64,000 nucleotides of DNA from Mumia sp. ZJ1417 (GTDB lineage: Bacteria; Actinomycetota; Actinomycetes; Propionibacteriales; Nocardioidaceae), in the NCBI RefSeq assembly GCF_014127285.1, contig NZ_CP059901.1, positions 434,001-498,000 of the forward strand, read 5' to 3'. The first letter of the stretch is position 1. Each line of letters begins with the position of its first letter. Both the position numbers and the translations under genes were made by a program. The notes beneath the pieces were generated by a model that saw only the letters and a program-made list of their open reading frames with translations, ran no database searches and was not told where the DNA came from. Shown one piece after another: positions 38,273 through 46,309 of the stretch.

Positions 38273-39288
38273 AGCGCGACCAGCCTTCGGCGCCGTGTGA
38301 TCGCGATCAACAACGGAGCCCCGACCACCACGACCACCACACCTGCCTGGAGCTCGCCGGGCGGCGCGGCGACGCGCCCGAACGTGTCGGCCGCCGTGAG
38401 GACGACGGCGCCGATCAGCGCCGCGTACGGCACGAGCCAGCGGTAGTCGTGCCCGCTCAGCACCCGCGCGACGTGCGGCGCGACGAGGCCCACGAACGCG
38501 ATCGGACCACACACCGCGGTCGCCGCGCCCGCCAGCATCGTCACGCCGGCGATCCCGACCACGCGCGCCCGGCGTACCCGCGTCCCCAGCGCCTGGGCGA
38601 CGTCCTCACCCAGCGCGAGGGCGTTGAGCGAGAACGCGTTCGCGGTGGCCAGCACGAACCCGACGCACGCGATCGCGAGCAGCGGCACCGCGAGGTCGAG
38701 GTCACGGTTCGAGACCGCGCCGACCTCCCAGAACCGCAGGACGTCCAGCGTCTGACGGTCGAGCAGGATCAGCGCCGAGGTGAGGGCGGACAGCAGCGCC
38801 GCCATCGTCGTACCAAGGACGGCGAGCATCACCATCGCGCCTCGGCGCAGGCTGCCCAGGCCGAGAAGGAAGACCACCGCCGACACCGTCCCCGCGCCGA
38901 CCAGCGCAGCGACGACCGTCGCTCCCCTCGCCTCGACGCCGAAGACGAAGACCAGCACCGCGACGCCGAACGTGGCCCCGGCGTTGACTCCGAACAGCCC
39001 CGGCTCGGCGAGCGGGTTGCGGGTGTGGCCCTGCATGAGCGCTCCGGCGACACCCAGCGCCGCCCCCGCGACGAGCGCGAGCACCGTACGGGGAAGCCGC
39101 TGGGAGGTGATCACCGTCGCATTGTCGGAGTCGACGTCGCTGAACAGTGCGCCCAGCACCTCGCCGAAGCCGATGGTCCTGCTCCCGACCGCGAGGCTGA
39201 CGACGGCGGCCACGACCGTCGCGGCTAGCAGGGCGACGGCCAGTGCCGTGTGGCGTCCGGCTGGCGACCCGGGAGATGGCGTCCTCAC
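38269..39288 (-). CDS. ferric-siderophore ABC importer permease (FecCD family), first subunit
   Basis: The 339-residue permease has about ten helices and the family motifs RLPRTVLALVAGAALGVAGALMQGHTRNPLAEPGLFGVNAGATFGV, LNALALGEDVAQALGTRVRRAR and GPIAFVGLVAPHVARVLSG. It is the first gene of the minus-strand operon. The GTG start lies only 5 bp from the iron box, which fits a leaderless or very short leader transcript controlled by IdeR/DtxR. Confidence 0.95.
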   Translation of the reverse strand: MRTPSPGSPAGRHTALAVALLAATVVAAVVSLAVGSRTIGFGEVLGALFSDVDSDNATVITSQRLPRTVLALVAGAALGVAGALMQGHTRNPLAEPGLFGVNAGATFGVAVLVFVFGVEARGATVVAALVGAGTVSAVVFLLGLGSLRRGAMVMLAVLGTTMAALLSALTSALILLDRQTLDVLRFWEVGAVSNRDLDLAVPLLAIACVGFVLATANAFSLNALALGEDVAQALGTRVRRARVVGIAGVTMLAGAATAVCGPIAFVGLVAPHVARVLSGHDYRWLVPYAALIGAVVLTAADTFGRVAAPPGELQAGVVVVVVGAPLLIAITRRRRLVAL

Positions 39289-39292
39289 TGGC

Positions 39293-39311
39293 TTAGGTTA
39301 GCCTCACCAAT
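39293..39311. promoter_or_regulatory. IdeR/DtxR-type iron box shared by divergent siderophore genes
   Basis: TTAGGTTAGCCTCACCAAT (39293-39311) matches 15 of 19 positions of the IdeR/DtxR consensus TTAGGTTAGGCTAACCTAA, with the left half perfect. It sits in the 72-bp gap between the permease operon and the binding-protein gene, so iron-loaded IdeR could repress both. Confidence 0.85.
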
Positions 39312-39360
39312 CATCGAATGATGCGACCGGGTGCGAAGCCGGTCGAGGACGAGGAGTGAC

Positions 39361-40332
39361 ATGCGACCCAGAAGCTCTCTCAAGACGGTGGCCGCGCTGC
39401 TGGCCGCCTCGGCGCTGGCCGTCTCCGGCTGTGGCGGGGGCGACGACGAGGCTGCCGCCGGCGAGGGCGAGACCCGGACGGTCGAGTCGTCCTTCACGGG
39501 CGAGAAGATCGAGATCCCGACCGAGCCGAAGCGCGTCGTCGCGCTCTGGCGGACCGGCGCGATGCTCACCGAGCTCGGTGTGAAGCCCGTCGGTCAGCTC
39601 GAGGCCGAGCTGATGGCCGAGGAGATCCCGGCCGAGCAGTTCGCGGAGGTGAAGGACACCCCGGTCATCGGCAGCTGGGAGGGCATCGACGTCGAGAAGG
39701 TCATCGAGGCCGACCCCGACCTCATCATCGGGATGGACAACGGCGGCCTCGGGATCGACTACGAGGCGATCTCGGAGGTCGCGCCGACCGTGATCCTCAA
39801 GATCGCCGAGCCGACCGACGTGTGGGACAACTACCCGGTTGTCGCCGACCTGGTCGGCAAGACGACGGACTTCGAGGAGCGGGACAAGGCGCTGAACGAG
39901 AGGCTCGCCACGATCAAGGACCAGTACGGTGACGCGCTGGCCGATGCGAGCGCCACGTCGCTCGGCTACTCCGAGTCCGTCCTCTACGTCGACACGAGCA
40001 AGTCGCTCACGTACCGCCGCCTCGAAGCGGCCGGCTTCGGCTACAACCCGACCTACACCGACAACCCCGAGCGCTACTCGGCCGAGCTCGCGACGGAGAA
40101 CCTGCCGAGCCTGAACACGAGCAACGTGCTGCTCTACGACACGGGGCTCGGGGGTGAGGTCTCTGCGGAGAACGAGAAGCTCCTCGCGATGCCGTCCTGG
40201 AAGCGTCTCCCCGCCGCTGCGGCCGGGCACGCGTACCCGCTGACCTCCGGCACGATCTACACGTTCGAGGCGGCCGACCGGCAGGCAGCCGACATCGCGA
40301 AGGTGGCTGAGGCGTATGCCGCGGCGCAGTGA
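39361..40332 (+). CDS. iron-siderophore substrate-binding lipoprotein
   Basis: The 323-residue protein has a lipobox (AVSGC, Cys 24) and a FecB/FhuD-like binding domain: RVVALWRTGAMLTELGVKPVG, IGSWEGIDVEKVIEADPDLIIGMD, ISEVAPTVILKIAEP, DFEERDKALNERLATI and the C-terminal PLTSGTIYTFEAAD. Anchored outside the membrane it would capture a ferric siderophore for the divergent FecCD importer. ATG 39361 is preceded by GAGGACGAGGAG. Its end overlaps the siderophore-interacting protein gene by 17 bp. Confidence 0.93.
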   Translation: MRPRSSLKTVAALLAASALAVSGCGGGDDEAAAGEGETRTVESSFTGEKIEIPTEPKRVVALWRTGAMLTELGVKPVGQLEAELMAEEIPAEQFAEVKDTPVIGSWEGIDVEKVIEADPDLIIGMDNGGLGIDYEAISEVAPTVILKIAEPTDVWDNYPVVADLVGKTTDFEERDKALNERLATIKDQYGDALADASATSLGYSESVLYVDTSKSLTYRRLEAAGFGYNPTYTDNPERYSAELATENLPSLNTSNVLLYDTGLGGEVSAENEKLLAMPSWKRLPAAAAGHAYPLTSGTIYTFEAADRQAADIAKVAEAYAAAQ

Positions 40333-41188
40333 CGCGGTGGCGCTCGAGGGGCCGGTGCTCGAGGACGTCGAGCACCCCATCGGGGCGCGCGAGCTCGAGG
40401 TGCTGCGGCGCGAGCAGCTCACGCCCCGCATGGTGCGGCTGGTGCTCGGGGGCGACTTCGCCGGCACGAGCTGGGAGGCGAGGACGCCCGACGAGCACGT
40501 GAAGCTCGTCTTCCCCGACCCCGACACCGGCGTGACGCGCCACCCGGTCCCCGACGGCGACCATCTCGACTGGCCCCGGCCCTTCCCGCCCACGCGGGAG
40601 TACACGGTGCGCCGGTACGACGCGGAGGCTGGCGAGGTCTGGATGGACTTCGTCGTCCACCCTGGCGGACTCGCGTCGGACTGGGCGCAGTCGGTCGAGC
40701 CGGGGGACCGGCTGTGGGTCGCCGGGCCGCGCTGCGGCCACGCGACGCCCGACGCGTTCACGTACCGCGTGATCCTCGCCGACCACACCGCCCTGCCCGC
40801 GGTCGCACGGATGCTCGAGGAGCTGCCCGGGGGCGTCCGTGTGCGTGTCGCGGTGCTCGTCCCGGATGCCGCTGAGCAGCAGGAGCTTGCCGTACGCGAC
40901 GGGGTCGAGGTCACCTGGCTCCACGAGGACGACGGCACGGGCGCGGACGGCTTCGGTCCGTTCCTCGCTGCGCTCGACCTGCCCGCGGACGAGCCGTGGA
41001 CGCTGTGGGCCGGCGGTGAGGCCGGGCTGCTCAAGCCCGTACGCCGGTGGGCCAAGGGGCACGGCCTCGTCAACGGCGCGACGGCCGACATCTCCGGCTA
41101 CTGGAAGCAGGGTCGGAGCAACGCGGTCACGACGCGCCGGATGATCACGCACCGCCTGAAGCACGCGCTGCACCTCGACGACGACTGA
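40316..41188 (+). CDS. siderophore-interacting protein (FAD-linked ferric-siderophore reductase)
   Basis: The 290-residue protein belongs to the SIP family (ViuB/FscN-like), cytoplasmic flavoproteins that reduce ferric siderophores and free the iron. The FAD-binding motif is TREYTVRRYD, preceded by EHVKLVFPDPD and followed by VDFVVHP-like (here MDFVVHPGGLASDWAQ). The C-terminal half has ILADHTALPAVARMLEEL, WAGGEAGLLKPVRRWA and DISGYWKQGRSN. Translationally coupled to the binding-protein gene. In mycobacterial IrtA a SIP domain is fused to the transporter; here it is a separate gene. Confidence 0.93.
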   Translation: MPRRSDAVALEGPVLEDVEHPIGARELEVLRREQLTPRMVRLVLGGDFAGTSWEARTPDEHVKLVFPDPDTGVTRHPVPDGDHLDWPRPFPPTREYTVRRYDAEAGEVWMDFVVHPGGLASDWAQSVEPGDRLWVAGPRCGHATPDAFTYRVILADHTALPAVARMLEELPGGVRVRVAVLVPDAAEQQELAVRDGVEVTWLHEDDGTGADGFGPFLAALDLPADEPWTLWAGGEAGLLKPVRRWAKGHGLVNGATADISGYWKQGRSNAVTTRRMITHRLKHALHLDDD

Positions 41189-41229
41189 GCGCCCGGCCCT
41201 CTGGCCTCCGGTTTGCGGGGTCGTCGGGG

Positions 41230-42306
41230 TCAGGGCAGCAGGATGCCGCGCAGCCGGGAGACCTCACGCATGCGCTGCTCGGCGATGCGGTCGGCCGCCG
41301 TCGAGGGCGCGATGCCCTCGTCCTTGGCGCGGTGCAGCACGTCGAGCGTGGTCGCGTGGATCCGGGTCGCACGCGCCTTCGCCCGCTCGAACGAGAATCC
41401 CTCGAGCTCGTCGGCGACCTGGATCAGCCCGCCTGCGTTGACGCAGTAGTCGGGCGCGTACACGACCCCCCGGTCGGCCAGCAGGTCCTCGGTGCCGGCG
41501 TGCGCCAGCTGGTTGTTGGCGCCGCCGCACACGATGCGCGCAGTCAGCACGGACACCGTCTCGTCGTCGAGCGCACCGCCGAGCGCGCACGGCGCGTACA
41601 CGTCGAGCGGCTCGCGGACCAGCGCGGCCGTGTCGGCGACGGCGCGCACGCTCGGGTGAGCGGTGCGCACGCTCTCGATGGCCGCAGAGTTGACGTCGGT
41701 CACCACGACGTCGGCGCCGTCGGCCACCAGGTGCTCCACGAGGTGTCGCCCGACCTTGCCGACACCGGCGACACCGACCGTACGGCCCGCAAGCGAGGGG
41801 CTGTCCCAGACGAACTCGGCGCAGGCCCGCATGCCCTGGAACACGCCGTACGCGGTGAGCACCGACGAGTCGCCGGCACCGCCGTGCGCGGTCGTCCGCC
41901 CCGTCACGTACGACGTCTCGCGCGCGATCACGTCCATGTCCTCGGGGAACGTCCCGACGTCGCACGCCGTGTAGTAGCGACCGTGCAGCGACTCCACGAA
42001 CCGCCCGTACGCCCGCAGCCTCGCCTCGGACTTGTCGCGCTGCGGGTCACCGATGATGACGGCCTTGCCGCCGCCGAGATCGAGCCCCGCCAGCGACGCC
42101 TTGTAGGCCATGGCGCGAGAGAGGGCGAGCACGTCGGCGAGGGCGGCGCTCTCGCTCGCGTAGGGATAGAAGCGGGTCCCGCCGAGCCCCGGGCCGAGCG
42201 CCGTGGACCACACGGCGACGATCGCCTTCAACCCGCTCTGCTCGTCCTGGCAGAACACCACCTGCTCATGGCCGCTGCCGAACGGAGACACCTGCAGACC
42301 GCTCAC
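41230..42306 (-). CDS. Leu/Val (amino-acid) dehydrogenase, Glu/Leu/Phe/Val family
   Basis: The 358-residue enzyme would deaminate branched-chain amino acids with NAD+. Motifs: GGTRFYPY, catalytic Lys residues in [20 protein letters not shown] (about 69 and 81), [19 protein letters not shown], the nucleotide fold [17 protein letters not shown] and ending region [20 protein letters not shown]. It resembles Streptomyces valine dehydrogenase, also encoded next to bldC. GTG 42306 is chosen because GGAGG lies seven bases upstream; ATG 42321 would overlap that site. Divergent from bldC. Confidence 0.93.
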   Translation of the reverse strand: MSGLQVSPFGSGHEQVVFCQDEQSGLKAIVAVWSTALGPGLGGTRFYPYASESAALADVLALSRAMAYKASLAGLDLGGGKAVIIGDPQRDKSEARLRAYGRFVESLHGRYYTACDVGTFPEDMDVIARETSYVTGRTTAHGGAGDSSVLTAYGVFQGMRACAEFVWDSPSLAGRTVGVAGVGKVGRHLVEHLVADGADVVVTDVNSAAIESVRTAHPSVRAVADTAALVREPLDVYAPCALGGALDDETVSVLTARIVCGGANNQLAHAGTEDLLADRGVVYAPDYCVNAGGLIQVADELEGFSFERAKARATRIHATTLDVLHRAKDEGIAPSTAADRIAEQRMREVSRLRGILLP

Positions 42307-42483
42307 GCCCCACCTCCACATTCCTCGTCGATCACACCGCGTCGTGTGTCCACTCTAGGAGTGCCCGTCCGGATGCGGTGGCGTGACAGGGGTGGTACGA
42401 ATTCTGCGACGTTCGGTTACATCTCGGTACGTATTCGCCGTGCCCTCTCGGTTCCAAAGGGCGGGTTTGGCATCATTCAAACC

Positions 42484-42699
42484 ATGGATTCGCACTCCCC
42501 CGATGCGGAACGCCTTCTTACGCCGTCCGAGGTCGCCAAGATGTTCCGAGTTGTGCCCAAAACCGTCACGCGGTGGGCCCAAGCAGGCAAGATCAGCTCG
42601 ATCCGGACTCTCGGCGGCCACCGTCGATTCCGCGAGGCGGAGGTCCGTCGCCTCCTTGAGGAGGGATTCGGCCCAGAGGACGAGAGCCGCGCGAGCTGA
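42484..42699 (+). CDS. bldC: BldC-like MerR-type DNA-binding regulator
   Basis: The 71-residue protein is essentially one winged-helix DNA-binding domain: LLTPSEVAKMFRVVPKTVTRWAQAGKISSIRTLGGHRRFREAEVRRLLEE, read as two pieces around VTRWAQAGK. This is very close to BldC, which in Streptomyces binds DNA as head-to-tail oligomers and delays development. In non-sporulating actinobacteria its role is less clear. The position next to the Leu/Val dehydrogenase matches Streptomyces gene order. Confidence 0.93.
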   Translation: MDSHSPDAERLLTPSEVAKMFRVVPKTVTRWAQAGKISSIRTLGGHRRFREAEVRRLLEEGFGPEDESRAS

Positions 42700-42778
42700 G
42701 CAAGCACCTTCTAGGCTGAGCGAGCCGGGCGAGGGGTCGGGGGACCTCGAGGCCAGGCAGAGTCAGAGGAGATGCGTG

Positions 42779-43231
42779 ATGGCTGACGACAGACTTACGC
42801 GACGGATCGTGATCGCGTGCGTCGTACTCGGTGCTGCGACCGGCGGGCGCTCGACGCTCGGGCCGGTGGTCGCGCGCATGTCGACCGGCAATCGGTCGAC
42901 ATGGTCGCGTGCTGCTGCCCTCAGCGGCGTCGCGGCGGAGCTGGTCGGCGACAAGCTGCCGCGCACGCCGAGCCGCCTGAAGGCCGCCCCGTTGGCGGGT
43001 CGCGTCGCGTCGGGCGCCTTGACGGGCTCGCTGCTTGCTGGGAGCGGAGGCGTGAGTCGTCTCGTGCCCGCTGCAGTCGGTGCGGGTGCTGCGCTGGCCG
43101 GCTCGTACGCGGGCGCGGCGTGGCGAGGTGCCTGGGCACGCACGGGCCGTCCCGACCTTCCTGCAGCGCTCGCCGAGGATGCCGTCGCGGTGGGGCTGGC
43201 CTACGCCGGCTACCGCGCGCTGCGTCGTTGA
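42779..43231 (+). CDS. hypothetical membrane protein, Ala/Gly-rich
   Basis: The 150-residue protein has a start ADDRLTRRIV, then four weakly hydrophobic Ala/Gly/Val segments (about 10-28, 70-85, 95-115, 130-147) with small-residue packing. Layout loosely recalls DUF4126-type membrane proteins, but I cannot confirm. ATG 42779 has AGAGGAGA upstream. It follows bldC by 79 bp in the same direction. Confidence 0.7.
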   Translation: MADDRLTRRIVIACVVLGAATGGRSTLGPVVARMSTGNRSTWSRAAALSGVAAELVGDKLPRTPSRLKAAPLAGRVASGALTGSLLAGSGGVSRLVPAAVGAGAALAGSYAGAAWRGAWARTGRPDLPAALAEDAVAVGLAYAGYRALRR

Positions 43232-43298
43232 GGCCTGCGGGCACGGGCCCTGGGTAGTCGCCGTACGTACGGCGGGCCGGCGACTGTGTGCCGAAACG

Positions 43299-43329
43299 AC
43301 GATTCCCCGGCCGTGGGCCGGGGAATCGT
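43299..43329 (-). terminator. terminator of tRNA-Phe
   Basis: ACGATTCCCCGGCC (43299-43312) pairs perfectly with 43316-43329 around a 3-nt loop. On the minus strand it lies directly after the tRNA-Phe CCA end and is followed by a GTTTC stretch. Confidence 0.85.
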
Positions 43330-43331
43330 GG

Positions 43332-43408
43332 TGGTGGCCAGGGCCGGGGTCGAACCGGCGACCTTCCGCTTTTCAGGCGGACGCTCGTACCAACTGAGCT
43401 ACCTGGCC
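43332..43408 (-). tRNA. tRNA-Phe (anticodon GAA)
   Basis: The 77-nt minus-strand sequence folds as a cloverleaf: acceptor GGCCAGG/CCTGGCC, D-stem GCTC/GAGC, anticodon stem TCCGC/GCGGA with loop CTGAAAA, and T-stem GCCGG/CCGGC. CCA is encoded. Its own terminator follows. Confidence 0.97.
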
Positions 43409-43508
43409 GTCTGCCTCGTCAAGACTCTCGCCTCAAGAAGCAGCCCGGGAGCACCCGGGCGAGCCTTACTATACAAGGCGCGCCCGGGGCGGGAGAAACC
43501 GGTTCGGG

Positions 43509-44117
43509 TCAGGCGACGGTGATGACCCGCGACTCGTCGAGGCGGGGGAGTCGATCCATGTACGCGTCCTCGGCGGGGTGGCCGATGTTGACCACGACGA
43601 GGGTCTTCTGGGCGGTTCCGCCGAAGAACTCCGCGTCGATGCCGGCGGCGTCGAAGCCGGTCATCGGTCCCGCGTACAGGCCGGCGGCGCGCAGACCCAC
43701 GATGAAGTAGCCGATCTGGAGGCCTGCGTTGAGCGTGGCCATCGAGGCGCGGCCGTCGACGTTGCCGTGGAGCATGTCGCGGATGCCCGGCGCGTGAGGG
43801 AACACCTCGGGGAGGTTCTCGTGGAAGTCGACGTCGCTGGAGAGGATCGCGACGAGCGGTGCGGCGCCGGTCTTGGCGCGGTTGCCGTCGTTCATGTGCG
43901 GCAGGAGGCGCTGGCGCGCCTCGTCACTGGCCACGAGGGTGATGCGCAGCGGCTGGCTGTTCATCGCGGTCGGGCCGTACTTCACGAGGTCGTAGACGGC
44001 GCGGATCTCGTCAGCGGTCACGGGCTCGTCGGTGAAGGCGTTCGCGGTCCTGGCCTCACGGAACAGGAGGTCCTGTGCGGCGGCGGGCAGCGTCAACTCG
44101 GGGAGTGTTGCGGTCAT
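43509..44117 (-). CDS. nitroreductase-family protein (malonic semialdehyde reductase-like)
   Basis: The 202-residue FMN enzyme shows the RutE/HadB-like pattern: AAQDLLFREARTANAFTDEPVT, YDLVKYGPTAMNSQPLRI (FMN contact) and IGYFIVGLRAAGLYAGPMTGFD near the C-terminus. Members reduce 3-oxopropanoate or related aldehydes and nitro compounds with NAD(P)H. ATG 44117 is where homology begins; upstream in-frame starts would add unconserved residues. It is inserted between the Phe and Asp tRNA genes, same strand. Confidence 0.87.
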   Translation of the reverse strand: MTATLPELTLPAAAQDLLFREARTANAFTDEPVTADEIRAVYDLVKYGPTAMNSQPLRITLVASDEARQRLLPHMNDGNRAKTGAAPLVAILSSDVDFHENLPEVFPHAPGIRDMLHGNVDGRASMATLNAGLQIGYFIVGLRAAGLYAGPMTGFDAAGIDAEFFGGTAQKTLVVVNIGHPAEDAYMDRLPRLDESRVITVA

Positions 44118-44185
44118 GGTTGTTGAAACGGCAATCATTAAAGGTGTGTTCCGCAACGACCTGTGGGAAGGGTCACCGTGGAACG

Positions 44186-44219
44186 ACGAAGGTCCGAGCC
44201 GGATGGCTCGGACCTTCGT
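44186..44219 (-). terminator. terminator of tRNA-Asp
   Basis: ACGAAGGTCCGAGCC (44186-44200) pairs perfectly with 44205-44219 around a 4-nt loop, directly after the tRNA-Asp 3' end on the minus strand. Confidence 0.85.
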
Positions 44220-44222
44220 GGA

Positions 44223-44299
44223 TGGCGACCCTGACGAGACTCGAACTCGCGACCTCCGCCGTGACAGGGCGGCGCGCTAACCAACTGCGCTACAGGGCC
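44223..44299 (-). tRNA. tRNA-Asp (anticodon GTC)
   Basis: Minus-strand cloverleaf of 77 nt: acceptor GGCCCTG/CAGGGTC (one G-U), anticodon stem CCGCC/GGCGG with loop CTGTCAC, T-stem GCGAG/CTCGT, discriminator G and encoded CCA. Confidence 0.96.
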
Positions 44300-44388
44300 A
44301 GATCTTCAGTTGTCACCGCTCAGCGGTGCGAGCACCACTTTAGCGGACGCCCCAAGCGGCTCCAAAACGGGGGGTCCCCTTTGAGTGG

Positions 44389-44464
44389 TGGTACCCCCTA
44401 CGGGATTCGAACCCGCGCTACCGCCTTGAAAGGGCGGCGTCCTAGGCCGCTAGACGAAGGGGGC
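44389..44464 (-). tRNA. tRNA-Glu (anticodon TTC)
   Basis: Minus-strand cloverleaf of 76 nt: acceptor GCCCCCT/AGGGGGT, anticodon stem CCGCC/GGCGG with loop CTTTCAA, T-stem GCGGG/CCCGT, discriminator A and encoded CCA. It is the first tRNA of the Glu-Asp-(nitroreductase)-Phe series. No strong terminator is seen after it, only a short GGGG/CCCC with GTTTT. Confidence 0.96.
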
Positions 44465-44570
44465 GCCCCGCCCCGTTCGCCACGGTGCGGACGGTTCATC
44501 GTACGGGCAGCATCGTCCGGGTGCCAAAGCCGGGGACGGGGTGTGGGGGCACTCCGGCACACTGGGGCTC

Positions 44571-44921
44571 GTGATCGACATGTCGCCGGACCGCTTCGCC
44601 GAGCTCGTCGAGCAGGCCTTCGACGCGCTGCCTGAGGACCTGACCGGGCTGCTCGAGAACGTCGTGCTCCTCATCGAGGACGACGCCCCCGACGACGACC
44701 CGACGCTGCTCGGCCTCTACGACGGCATCCCTGTCACCGAGCGGACCTCCGCGTACGGAGGGGTGCTGCCGGACCGGATCACGATCTACCGCAACCCGAC
44801 GCTCGCGATCTGCGACGTCGAAGAGGACGTGATCGAAGAGGTCGGGATCACCGTCGCCCACGAGATCGCGCACTACTTCGGCATCGACGACGACCGGCTG
44901 CACGAGCTGGGGTACGCATGA
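44571..44921 (+). CDS. zincin-like metallopeptidase family protein
   Basis: The 116-residue protein carries a zinc-peptidase motif HEIAHYFGIDDDRLHELGY (HExxHxxG) in its C-terminal helix, as in the small DUF1025/zincin-1 family of actinobacteria. The N-terminal half (SPDRFAELVEQAFDALPEDL) and PDRITIYRNP match the family. Cytoplasmic, substrate unknown. Start may be GTG 44571 or ATG 44580. Its stop overlaps the ATG of the pirin gene as ATGA, implying translational coupling. Confidence 0.88.
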   Translation: MIDMSPDRFAELVEQAFDALPEDLTGLLENVVLLIEDDAPDDDPTLLGLYDGIPVTERTSAYGGVLPDRITIYRNPTLAICDVEEDVIEEVGITVAHEIAHYFGIDDDRLHELGYA

Positions 44922-45874
44922 GGGGTTTCGACAGGCTCAACCAGCGGCTGGGTTTCGACAGGCTCAACCAGCGGCTGGGTTTCGACAGGCTCAACCAGCG
45001 GCTGGGTTTCGACAGGCTCAACCAGCGGCTGGGTTTCGACAGGCTCAACCGGCGGCTGGGTTTCGACAGGCTCAACCGGCGGCTGGGTTTCGACAGGCTC
45101 AACCAGCGGCTGGGTTTCGACAGGCTCAACCAGCGGCTGGGTTTCGACAGGCTCAACCAGCGGCCCGCTCGTGTGATCCGTGCCGACGAGCGGAACGAGA
45201 CACGGCGCGACGGCATCACGACGCGGCACTCGTTCTCGTACGGGGACCACTACGACCCCGACAACGTCGCGTTCGGTCCGCTCCGCGCGGTGAACGAGGA
45301 GCGCCTCGACCCGGGTGCCGGGTATGCCAGCCACCAGCACAGCGACGTCGAGATCGTCACCTGGGTGCTCGACGGGGCGCTCGCGCACGAGGACTCAACG
45401 GGCACACGTGGCGTGATCCGGCCCAGTGAGGTGCAGCACGTCAGCGCCCGCACCGCTGTCGAGCACACGGAACGCAACGCGTCGGAGACCGAGCCGCTGC
45501 GCTTCCTGCAGATGATGGTCGCGCCCTCCGCCGACGAGCTCGCGGATCCCGACCCCGGCGCGCCCACGTACCGGCAGTGGGACCTCCAGGGTGCGCGCGG
45601 CTACCTCCTCGACGTGCTTCGGCTGCGCGACGGCGTCACGCTCCACGCCGCGTTGCTCGACGTGGGCGACGTGGTCGCGCTCCCCGAGGACGGCCTGGTC
45701 TACCTGCAGGTCACGCGGGGTTCTGTCGACGTGGCCGGGACCGTGCTCGACGCGGGTGACGCAGTCCGCGCGTCCAGCGCGGGGCCGTTGGGGGTGAAGG
45801 CGCTCGCGTCGTCCGAGATACTGGCGTGGCACTTCGCTGAGCCTGCACCGGCACCGAACCAGGAGCACCCCTGA
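44918..45874 (+). CDS. pirin family protein with repeat-derived N-terminal extension
   Basis: The open frame of 318 codons has two parts. Codons 3-82 are nine copies of a 27-bp repeat, read as GFDRLNQRL units. From about residue 84 ([20 protein letters not shown]) it is a pirin-like double cupin, with metal His residues in [23 protein letters not shown] and partner motifs [19 protein letters not shown]. Bacterial pirins can act as quercetin dioxygenases or redox cofactors; role here unknown. The ATGA overlap with the previous gene suggests the ancestral start is 44918. GTG 45172, after the array, is the alternative start. Confidence 0.85.
   Translation: MRGFDRLNQRLGFDRLNQRLGFDRLNQRLGFDRLNQRLGFDRLNRRLGFDRLNRRLGFDRLNQRLGFDRLNQRLGFDRLNQRPARVIRADERNETRRDGITTRHSFSYGDHYDPDNVAFGPLRAVNEERLDPGAGYASHQHSDVEIVTWVLDGALAHEDSTGTRGVIRPSEVQHVSARTAVEHTERNASETEPLRFLQMMVAPSADELADPDPGAPTYRQWDLQGARGYLLDVLRLRDGVTLHAALLDVGDVVALPEDGLVYLQVTRGSVDVAGTVLDAGDAVRASSAGPLGVKALASSEILAWHFAEPAPAPNQEHP
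44924..45158. repeat. nine tandem copies of GGTTTCGACAGGCTCAACC, 27-bp period
   Basis: Identical 19-mers begin at 44924, 44951, 44978, 45005, 45032, 45059, 45086, 45113 and 45140, with 8-bp linkers (AGCGGCTG, or CGGCGGCTG-like variants after copies 5 and 6). The period is a multiple of three, so the pirin frame stays open. It is the reverse complement of the array at 20907-20983. Confidence 0.97.
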
Positions 45875-46296
45875 TGGCCACCGTCCTCGTCCTCAACGGC
45901 CCCAACCTCAACCGCCTCGGCCTGCGCGAGCCGACGATCTACGGCGACCGGACGTACGACGACCTGGTCGCGCTGTGCCACGCGGCGGGCGCCGAGCTTG
46001 ACCTCACGGTCGAGGTGCGGCAGACCAACAGCGAGGCCGAGATGATCGGCTGGCTCCACGACGCCGCCGACGCCGGTCACCCCGTCGTCATCAACGCCGG
46101 CGCGTGGACCCACACGTCGGTCGCCATCCGCGATGCCGCGGCGATGCTCACTGCGCCGATGATCGAGGTGCACATCTCCAACGTGCACACGCGCGAGGAG
46201 TTCCGGCACCACTCCTACCTGTCGGGCGTCGCGACCGGCGTGATCGTCGGGCTGGGGTTCGAGGGCTACGTCGCGGCGCTGCGCTACGTGGCGTGA
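45874..46296 (+). CDS. aroQ: type II 3-dehydroquinate dehydratase
   Basis: The 140-residue enzyme converts 3-dehydroquinate to 3-dehydroshikimate in the shikimate pathway. Signatures are [20 protein letters not shown] with the catalytic Tyr and flexible-loop Arg, [30 protein letters not shown] with the catalytic-side Asn and His, and [18 protein letters not shown]. Length is standard. ATG 45874 overlaps the pirin stop (TGATG). No other aro gene is close. A small hairpin follows. Confidence 0.95.
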   Translation: MATVLVLNGPNLNRLGLREPTIYGDRTYDDLVALCHAAGAELDLTVEVRQTNSEAEMIGWLHDAADAGHPVVINAGAWTHTSVAIRDAAAMLTAPMIEVHISNVHTREEFRHHSYLSGVATGVIVGLGFEGYVAALRYVA

Positions 46297-46309
46297 TCTT
46301 GACAATCGG

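Noticed and set aside
42307-42321. ATG 42321 as start of the Leu/Val dehydrogenase
   Set aside because: The good GGAGG lies between this ATG and GTG 42306 and is correctly spaced for the GTG, which also matches family length.
44363-44388. Terminator after tRNA-Glu
   Set aside because: On the minus strand GGGGACCCCCCGTTTT has a T-run but the stem is only three to four pairs with a tiny loop; not strong enough to list.
44924-45158. CRISPR-like array
   Set aside because: Spacing is 27 bp with identical 8-bp linkers, so there are no unique spacers; no cas genes are nearby and the array is inside a reading frame.
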